Assembly: GCF_025399195.1 (NCBI RefSeq)
Contig: NW_026252100.1
Span: 1 to 64,000, forward strand
Source of the DNA: Umbelopsis ramanniana AG
Lineage: Eukaryota; Mucoromycota; Umbelopsidomycetes; Umbelopsidales; Umbelopsidaceae
Reading direction: 5' to 3'
DNA length: 64,000 bases
Position numbers and translations under genes: made by a program. How positions within the stretch are numbered: position 1 is the stretch's first letter; each line of letters starts with the position of its first letter. The notes under the pieces are model-generated. The model did not search any database, was not told where the DNA came from, and saw nothing but the letters and a program-made list of their open reading frames with translations. Positions 58,706 through 64,000 of this stretch are shown piece by piece.

Positions 58706-59705
58706 ATGCCTAAGCTCGAGCTCGAAGGGGATTACAGCGATCGGTTTCTCTTTAATGCCAAAGCAGGAACCCAACCTGAGTCCAAGGATCTCACTGCACA
58801 AGATCAAGAGGATTTAGTGTCACATTGGGCCAGCGAAATCGAGAATGATCCAAGCAAGCTGCAGCAATTAGCGTCGCAGGTCGTACGCGAGCAGAAAGTA
58901 CAAAACAACAACTTCAAAACCGTCCAAATACAACCTATAGCTGGCTTTGTATGCAAGACCAAAACTACTACAGCATTGAAAGGGTTCCCCATAGGGACTA
59001 AGGTGTTTATTAACATTTGCCATGCTCCAGAGGTACCCGAACCGACGCCGACAGCCACTGAAAAGGATATCCAAAAAGCATTACGAGCGGAAGAAGGAGC
59101 CAATTACCAGGTGCCGATGAGTCTCGGAGCGACTCGATATGATTTCGACCATGCCGAGAAAGCATGTATGGTCATTGATGCATGTATCCATACCCAACCG
59201 TTCTTGCGTGCAGAGCGGGATCTCGATTATCGACTCTATATTCTGGAACTGGCTATGGAGTTGGTGGAAGAAAGGGATAAAGTGCAGCTTAGCCGAGAAT
59301 TTACAATGCCCAACATCTCCAGCAAAGGCACTATACCACCACGTATGCTGCAAGTACCCAAGAGTAGCTTGGTCACTGCCTTGCCTGAGCAAGCTACACC
59401 GTTCACCAAGGCGGAGATGTATATGGACAAGGGACATCTGGTCATAGCGGTAAAATTGTCACCTGCGGTAGGTTTTTGGTACATCTCGGTTTTTGGGTGG
59501 AGTGTCTGTACTAATTCAATCATCCATATAGGAAGCGAAAACTGTAACCGTTCACATCCAACCTGAATGTGTTATCTTCACATCGAAAGATCAAAAAAAG
59601 CAAACTACGAGGTTTCCACAGCCTGTCGATATTAATCATGCTAAAAACACCGCGACTTATCACCAGAAAAGTGAACACCTGGTTCTTCGCTTACAAGTTG
59701 CATGA
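58706..59705 (+). CDS. PIH1: PIH1-domain protein (R2TP complex subunit)
   Basis: Adaptor of the R2TP-Hsp90 co-chaperone that builds snoRNPs and PIKK kinases. Two exons (58706-59467, 59532-59705) give 311 residues. The N-terminal PIH domain reads VQIQPIAGFVCKTKTT, GTKVFINICHAPEVPEP, VPMSLGATRYDFDHAEKACM and LRAERDLDYRLYILELAMEL. The second exon encodes a CS-like beta sandwich (EAKTVTVHIQPECVIFTS ... SEHLVLRLQVA). This order matches PIH1D1/Nop17 proteins. A 17-nt T run sits about 30 bp before the start. AATAAA follows about 50 nt after the stop. Confidence 0.88.
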
Positions 59706-59983
59706 ATGAGTTGATTTATAGAAGTGTTTGTAACAGTATTATAATTTTTCTTTGAATAAACGAAAGGTTTTCTATTGATGTTCACAACACCTATGTATTT
59801 TCGTAAAACTTCCCGTTGTCTTTATCAGAGACTTGAGCTGGTTAATTTGTTATTGACGCCTGGTAGAGAGATGCGAAGTCCGATCGTTTTATCGAAAGAG
59901 AACTTCATATGAAAACATGGCTCGCTATTGACTTCACATCATGGAGGCCGTCGGTGTTTCAAATCCAGGAAAAAAACCAAAAT

Positions 59984-60312
59984 TTAAAAAAACCTTACTA
60001 TCGGAAAGGCACTGAAATGGGTATTTGATAAAGAGTCCTGTGAAACTACCCTAACAGCGCTTGGAGGCGATGACAAGCGATGCTCCATCTAAAAAAAAAG
60101 CTATACTGAGAAGAAAAGAATACGTGGATTTTCATTTTGTCTTGTCGCCAATTTACCTTAGGAGGTGACCCGAACTTTGCTTGCAGCTGCTGATCAGCCT
60201 GCTGTTGTGCTTCCGTCCGTGATGATACGAAACTGTAAATACAACCTTGTGTATCTTACTTGAATGTTACAGTAAATGTGAGGATATACTGATCTGTCAA
60301 CTTGTCAAACAT
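59984..60312 (-). CDS. Candidate 67-residue protein
   Basis: Exons 60290-60312, 60157-60232 and 59984-60088 splice in phase. The first two give MFDKLTDHFVSSRTEAQQQA plus DQQLQAKFGSPPK, a Gln/Ala-rich amphipathic helix that looks coding. The third exon is less certain; its acceptor lies in a T-rich run and other phases are possible. No family is recognised. A possible upstream exon near 60550 (MDVPSEGRSKLHPG) could belong to a longer version, but I could not connect it in phase. Confidence 0.35.
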
Positions 60313-61182
60313 AGAAAAAAACAACTTCTCAAGGGATATCTTGCCATATCACTGCTGGCCAAGAAATGAATTGGTTGATAACTTATAAGACAGGTTCATA
60401 GCCAATGTTATCAGATGGTTCATTCACCCCACTGACAGTATTCCAAATACCCTTATATATCCGCCCCCTTTACAAGCCTAAAACCAACCTAGTGTCATTT
60501 TTCAGTGCCGATGATGTGCCGGGATGAAGCTTGCTTCTACCTTCACTAGGTACGTCCATGTATGCGTTACTATCGTCCTCCCAATGAACCTAGTGATCCT
60601 TCTGTGTCTGATTGTAAAACTCTGTACTTAAAACACACGTTGCTCTTGGCGTCGACGCAATATAATATTGTATCATTCCCAAAACTTTTTGAAAATAAAG
60701 TAACAAGACGGTGAAAATAAAAATGCGATGCTATGCAGATGCAAAACATGTCGGTAAGAAGAAAGGTAAGGATGCCGAGCTGGCGGGAAACATATTACAG
60801 TCAAAAGAAAAAGGGGGGCATCTTTCCAATGAGGCAGCAGAAGTGGATCTTTCTTTCATGCAAGGAGAAAGGTATGCGTATAGGAAAGAAAGAGATTGTA
60901 GAATGGACCTGCTTTAAAGAAGACGACGAGGAAAAAAAAATAACATGGCCCATATTTATCTTACAGTTCAAAGTGGTTGGGGGAAGAAAAAAAATAGAGA
61001 AAAAAAAATTGGTTACAAAAAGAGGGAATTTTTTAGGCCAGTGCTAATAGGTTAGAGACAATGGATGGTTGTGGCAAAGGGAGATGGCCAAGGATATATG
61101 GAAAAGAGCTGAAGGCAAGGTCTTACTCAGCTTTCACGAACTGGAAAGGATACCTTTTTTTGGTTGCTTTTTGTAACCATCC
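60313..61182. other. Gene-poor, purine-rich region
   Basis: Holds the upstream region of the candidate small gene and the 3' region of the F-box gene. From 60700 to 61050 the plus strand is strongly purine-rich and ends in an A-tract/ATTGG element (ATTGG at 61008-61012). Open plus-strand codons there look like a by-product of composition. Confidence 0.45.
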
Positions 61183-62160
61183 CTAACGAGACGATGAAGA
61201 TGAAGAAGGCACAGAATGATGATGTTTTGAATCTGGTTCATACAGAGCGAAAGTATCATCGAGCGCGGACTTGCGCTTGACGTGCCTATTCATCGTGAGA
61301 TCGATAGCACAAGCGCCAGTACATATGGGCGATCCATTGGCATCAACGGCGAGATACTCTGACCCGCATTTCTCACACTTGAATTGCCGAAAATCAATTT
61401 TACAACCACTTGCACGGTTTATCGCCCAACCAACATCATGCCCAGCGAGGTAAGCAACAAAGCTTCTTGCTCGAGTGACAGCCATATTCATGCTTTCGAG
61501 ATCGGAACGTCGTACTCGATCGGACTTGATAAGGGAATCCTGGACCTGGCAGCGAATATTGGCTATGGCTAACCTCTCGAAAGGAGGGTCATCCAACTCT
61601 GTAGGTAATCCAAATCGACTCAACAGACGAGACAAGCTATATTCGTCACTTGCCGTCGTCTCTTTGGCCTCCAATATCGTAGCGACTCTTTGTTTGGCCT
61701 CGTGCACTTCGTTTGCGTACTCTCCAAACAGGTGTGGGATGCCATTTTGCGACTGCAATAAGGCGAGGTTGTAAGAGAACGCTTCGAGATGATCGCAAAG
61801 GTTGGAAAGTTGATGTGGTGAGAGGATAAGCTCGATATGTTCAAGGGCATGTGCAAATCGGTCAAGTAGACCGAGGATAGCCGTGTCGGTCAAGGGTAAG
61901 CCAACCAGTTGAAGCTTTGTAACGGCAAAGGAACGAGGAATACTCTTCATAAAATACGTGGCCACTGAGTCGCTAATACGGTTGTCGTTGGGAGGAAATA
62001 ACAGGGATTGCCCTGACCATGGCGCGTTGGCGTCAAAGATGACTTGCTTGAAAAACCGGGAGGTGGCTCCCAGGTGAATGCGATCATCGAGGTTAAGAAA
62101 TTGCAAGAGGTCATGTAGTACCTCTTTCTCTAGCATTTGAAGTCGACATGGCAGTGACAT
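61183..62160 (-). CDS. F-box protein with C-terminal zinc-like motif
   Basis: Single exon, 325 residues from MSLPCRLQMLEKEV. The N-terminus EVLHDLLQFLNLDDRIHLGA followed by TSRFFKQVIF is an F-box. The middle is helical without LRR or WD40 repeats. The C-terminal third has FKCEKCGSEYLAVDANGSPI followed by CTGAC, a C-x2-C...C-x3-C arrangement that may bind zinc. A basic motif (NRHVKRKS) and a Ser run end the protein. A longer frame upstream (to 62328) is low-complexity, so I chose the internal ATG just before the F-box. It is the third F-box gene in the window. Confidence 0.75.
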   Translation of the reverse strand: MSLPCRLQMLEKEVLHDLLQFLNLDDRIHLGATSRFFKQVIFDANAPWSGQSLLFPPNDNRISDSVATYFMKSIPRSFAVTKLQLVGLPLTDTAILGLLDRFAHALEHIELILSPHQLSNLCDHLEAFSYNLALLQSQNGIPHLFGEYANEVHEAKQRVATILEAKETTASDEYSLSRLLSRFGLPTELDDPPFERLAIANIRCQVQDSLIKSDRVRRSDLESMNMAVTRARSFVAYLAGHDVGWAINRASGCKIDFRQFKCEKCGSEYLAVDANGSPICTGACAIDLTMNRHVKRKSALDDTFALYEPDSKHHHSVPSSSSSSR

Positions 62161-62310
62161 TGAGAAGGGGGTAAGGTGCGAAGAGGAGGAAAAAAGGCAC
62201 TTTTTTTTTTTGACTGGACGAGGGGTGGGAGGGTTAGGTTTGCTGTGAAGGAAGTAAAGTTTTTTGGAATAGCAAAGAACACAAAAAAAGCATATACACA
62301 ACACAAACGT

Positions 62311-62331
62311 ACACACATACACACACACACA
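62311..62331. repeat. CA microsatellite
   Basis: ACACACATAC followed by ACACACACACA, about ten CA units with one T interruption, in the upstream region of the F-box gene. It is flanked by A and T runs. Confidence 0.8.
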
Positions 62332-62461
62332 AAAAGTACTTTTTTTTATTTATTTTTTATTTCCAAAGCGTACCTGGCTGGCCTAAGTAATATTATATAG
62401 AACGGTGCAATAGACGGTTGCTTTTCTTCTGCTTTCAAAATAGAATCCACCATCTCGAGAA

Positions 62462-63064
62462 TTATTCTTCCTTTACCATGGTAGGAAGGCCTGTGCTGAG
62501 CTGTTGCGGGTTTCGAATCATGACGATCGTGCATTGACTACCGACTTCTTTGGCTAGCTTTTCACCTAGGGACGATCCAATATTCACTTTTTTGCTGGCC
62601 TCGCTCGCCACCACCATATTCATACCACTATGGTCTCGAGCAAATCGAGGGAGAAGTTCACGTGGATCGCCTGGGATAACGTGTTCCTCGTTGGTGATAT
62701 CGGCTTGCTTCAAAGTATGGCCAAACCGTTCGAGGGTGTCCCTTGCTTCATCCACATCCTCCCATACGCCTCCGGTTGCCTCGTGACCACTGTTTGAAAC
62801 GACGGTTGAGGCTGCGCTGCCGTTGGTGCTGGGGACAGGACCAGCCATGGGTAACGACAAACGTCGTCTCACTCCATCAAAGGAGCCGGTTGAAGACGTG
62901 GATGATCTTCGCCTTCCGCCCTTTGGAACACAAGCAAGTAATACAACATGATCTTTTCCTGGACGGAGTAGATTTTCGTGCGTCCATTTAAATAGGGCTT
63001 CGTCAGATGCTCCCAGGTACAGTAAAATTTTCCTCTTTTCGTGAAGTGGAAGGTGCGTAGCCAT
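62462..63064 (-). CDS. Universal stress protein (UspA-like) domain protein
   Basis: Single exon, 200 residues. The N-terminal strand RKILLYLGASDEALFKWTHE and the C-terminal half (MNMVVASEASKKVNIGSSLG, EKLAKEVGSQCTIVMI) follow the alpha/beta order of UspA domains; the nucleotide-binding G-x2-G-x9-GS signature is only partly kept. A Ser/Arg-rich insertion (GGRRRSSTSSTGSFDGVRRR) with likely kinase sites interrupts the domain after the second strand, as in several fungal relatives. Cytosolic; role in stress signalling is inferred from family only. Confidence 0.75.
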   Translation of the reverse strand: MATHLPLHEKRKILLYLGASDEALFKWTHENLLRPGKDHVVLLACVPKGGRRRSSTSSTGSFDGVRRRLSLPMAGPVPSTNGSAASTVVSNSGHEATGGVWEDVDEARDTLERFGHTLKQADITNEEHVIPGDPRELLPRFARDHSGMNMVVASEASKKVNIGSSLGEKLAKEVGSQCTIVMIRNPQQLSTGLPTMVKEE

Positions 63065-63420
63065 GTTTGATTTGTTTGAAGGAGAGAGAAAAGTAAAAAA
63101 AGACCACCAGCGTGTCTAGGGCAAAAAAAGAAAATCGCCCACTGGCCTTTCCTTTCCTTGCCTTGAGCCCAGTGCATCTTCTCACGCACTCACTTTTTTC
63201 ATTATCCTTTGACCATTTTGGGACATCCCCAAGGCGTTTGGCTGATCCCGTTTGGGCATGGCACCAGTTTAAAAAGAAGCGTTTTGCTATACGGTCCAAA
63301 CATCGGTTTTATGAGTCAAAAGATGGAGCCAAAGATATATATTAAACGATAAGAAATGGCAAAAGGGGAGGTTATATTGAAACAAAAGATAGATGGGCTG
63401 CCGCGGAGTAAGCAGAACAG
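63065..63420. other. Short intergenic region
   Basis: Promoter of the stress-protein gene and 3' region of CHS7, both on the minus strand. No gene is seen. Confidence 0.55.
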
Positions 63421-64000
63421 CTAATACGGGGATGCATGTGGATGCATAGGCGGCGAACCATAAGCAGGATGGCCTTGCAAATCATCTTCATCCAGAAGCT
63501 CCTTCACTTCCCAGACGTTTTGCTTGCTGCCAACAGAGAATTCCAGATCTTCTTTGGTGATGGAGTCCCAGTATTTGTAAACCATCATCACCGCCAAAAG
63601 TGTGCAGATAGTACCAAAGAACAACCCATCAACGTAGTGTTTGACTTGATCACAGATGGCGACCGAGAAAAAGTACATGATCACCTGCCCAATAAGGAAA
63701 AACGCGGCTCCAAAAAGGATGTCGCCCAAAGGCCATCTGTCGTCAAGAGTGTTGACCACCAGAACAATCTGAAGGACCACATACACGAAGAAAGCCACAC
63801 CATTCACGATAAAATAAAACACCCACAGGACGGCGGGGTTAGCATAGCTGAAAGGTCCAAGGTTATTAAAGGTGGCTATGGCGATCAGGCCAACGATGAG
63901 GAACACCACGAAGGAACTAATACGGATGGACTGATAGGTGGTGTCAGTATGATGTGTTCAGGTAGCTGTGCCTAAAACCTCTCCTTACCCAGAGTGACCA
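63421..64000 (-). CDS. CHS7: Chitin synthase export chaperone Chs7 (C-terminal part)
   Basis: ER membrane protein needed for exit of chitin synthase III to the cell surface. Only the last exon (63421-63930) and 12 nt of the preceding exon (63989-64000) are inside the window; the 5' part lies beyond the edge. The visible 174 residues contain four membrane segments, for example SSFVVFLIVGLIAIATF and FIVNGVAFFVYVVLQIVLVV. The family blocks are TLDDRWPLGDILFG, CDQVKHYVDGLFFGTICTLL and VMMVYKYWDSITKEDLEFSV. The tail is Pro/His-rich. The gene is partial because of the window edge, not truncated. Confidence 0.95.

Noticed and set aside
60711-61047. Overlapping plus-strand frames in the purine-rich region
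   Set aside because: They arise from strong purine bias (Lys/Glu/Gly/Arg codons) and have no protein character.
62161-62328. Longer N-terminus for the third F-box protein
   Set aside because: The extra part is Val/Cys/Phe and Lys-rich sequence translated from a CA repeat and T/A runs, so it is unlikely to be protein.
1-64000. Transposons, LTR elements, virus-like elements, CRISPR arrays
   Set aside because: Reading both strands I found no transposase, reverse transcriptase, integrase or capsid motif, no long terminal repeats and no regularly spaced direct repeats.

Overview
The window looks like nuclear DNA of a filamentous fungus. Genes are dense and lie on both strands. Nearly all carry short introns of about 55-80 nt with GT-AG ends, and intergenic DNA is A/T-rich. 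The gene set points to a mould: a StuA-type APSES regulator, a Chs7 chitin synthase export chaperone, dynein and dynactin subunits, an eIF2B beta subunit, Mrc1, Sec7 and an Arb2-domain protein. I infer an early-diverging fungus, probably Mucoromycota, from overall gene style; no single marker in the window proves it.

Layout. 0-9 kb: a C2H2 factor, mitochondrial 3-hydroxyisobutyrate dehydrogenase (with an 8-nt microexon), a small unknown protein, eIF2B beta, a candidate 34-residue gene, a MYND protein and a second C2H2 factor. 11-24 kb: a StuA-type regulator with a long empty upstream region, an ING/PHD chromatin protein, mitochondrial DnaJ (Mdj1), thymidylate kinase, and a head-to-head pair of dynein light intermediate chain and Arb2-domain protein. 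24-34 kb: the accessory part of the window. It holds a secreted protein, a small Cys-rich protein, a 1524-residue ankyrin-repeat/HET-domain protein, a small unknown gene and a PPxY-bearing membrane protein with an adhesin-like ectodomain. 34-44 kb: Rlp24, Mrc1, Trm2 and two tandem F-box proteins. 44-48 kb: gene-poor, with an initiator-type tRNA and a diverging pair of small secreted Cys-rich genes, one of them broken. 48-64 kb: Cdk7/Kin28, Arp10, a Tma17-like chaperone, the large Sec7 ARF exchange factor, a PIH1 (R2TP) protein, a third F-box protein, a universal-stress-type protein and the 3' part of CHS7.

Most genes are housekeeping and independent. Some loose functional groupings are S-phase and checkpoint (Mrc1, thymidylate kinase), dynein/dynactin (LIC, Arp10), translation and ribosome assembly (eIF2B beta, Rlp24, Trm2), mitochondrial function (HIBADH, Mdj1) and secretion or cell wall (Sec7, Chs7).

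The most unusual system is the ANK-HET gene at 26979-31685. The HET domain, known from fungal self/non-self recognition proteins, sits at the C-terminus behind about 23 ankyrin repeats, with no NACHT or other NTPase visible between them. A small Cys-rich gene follows on the same strand. All gene models here were built by eye from splice consensus and reading phase; no alignment or search was run.
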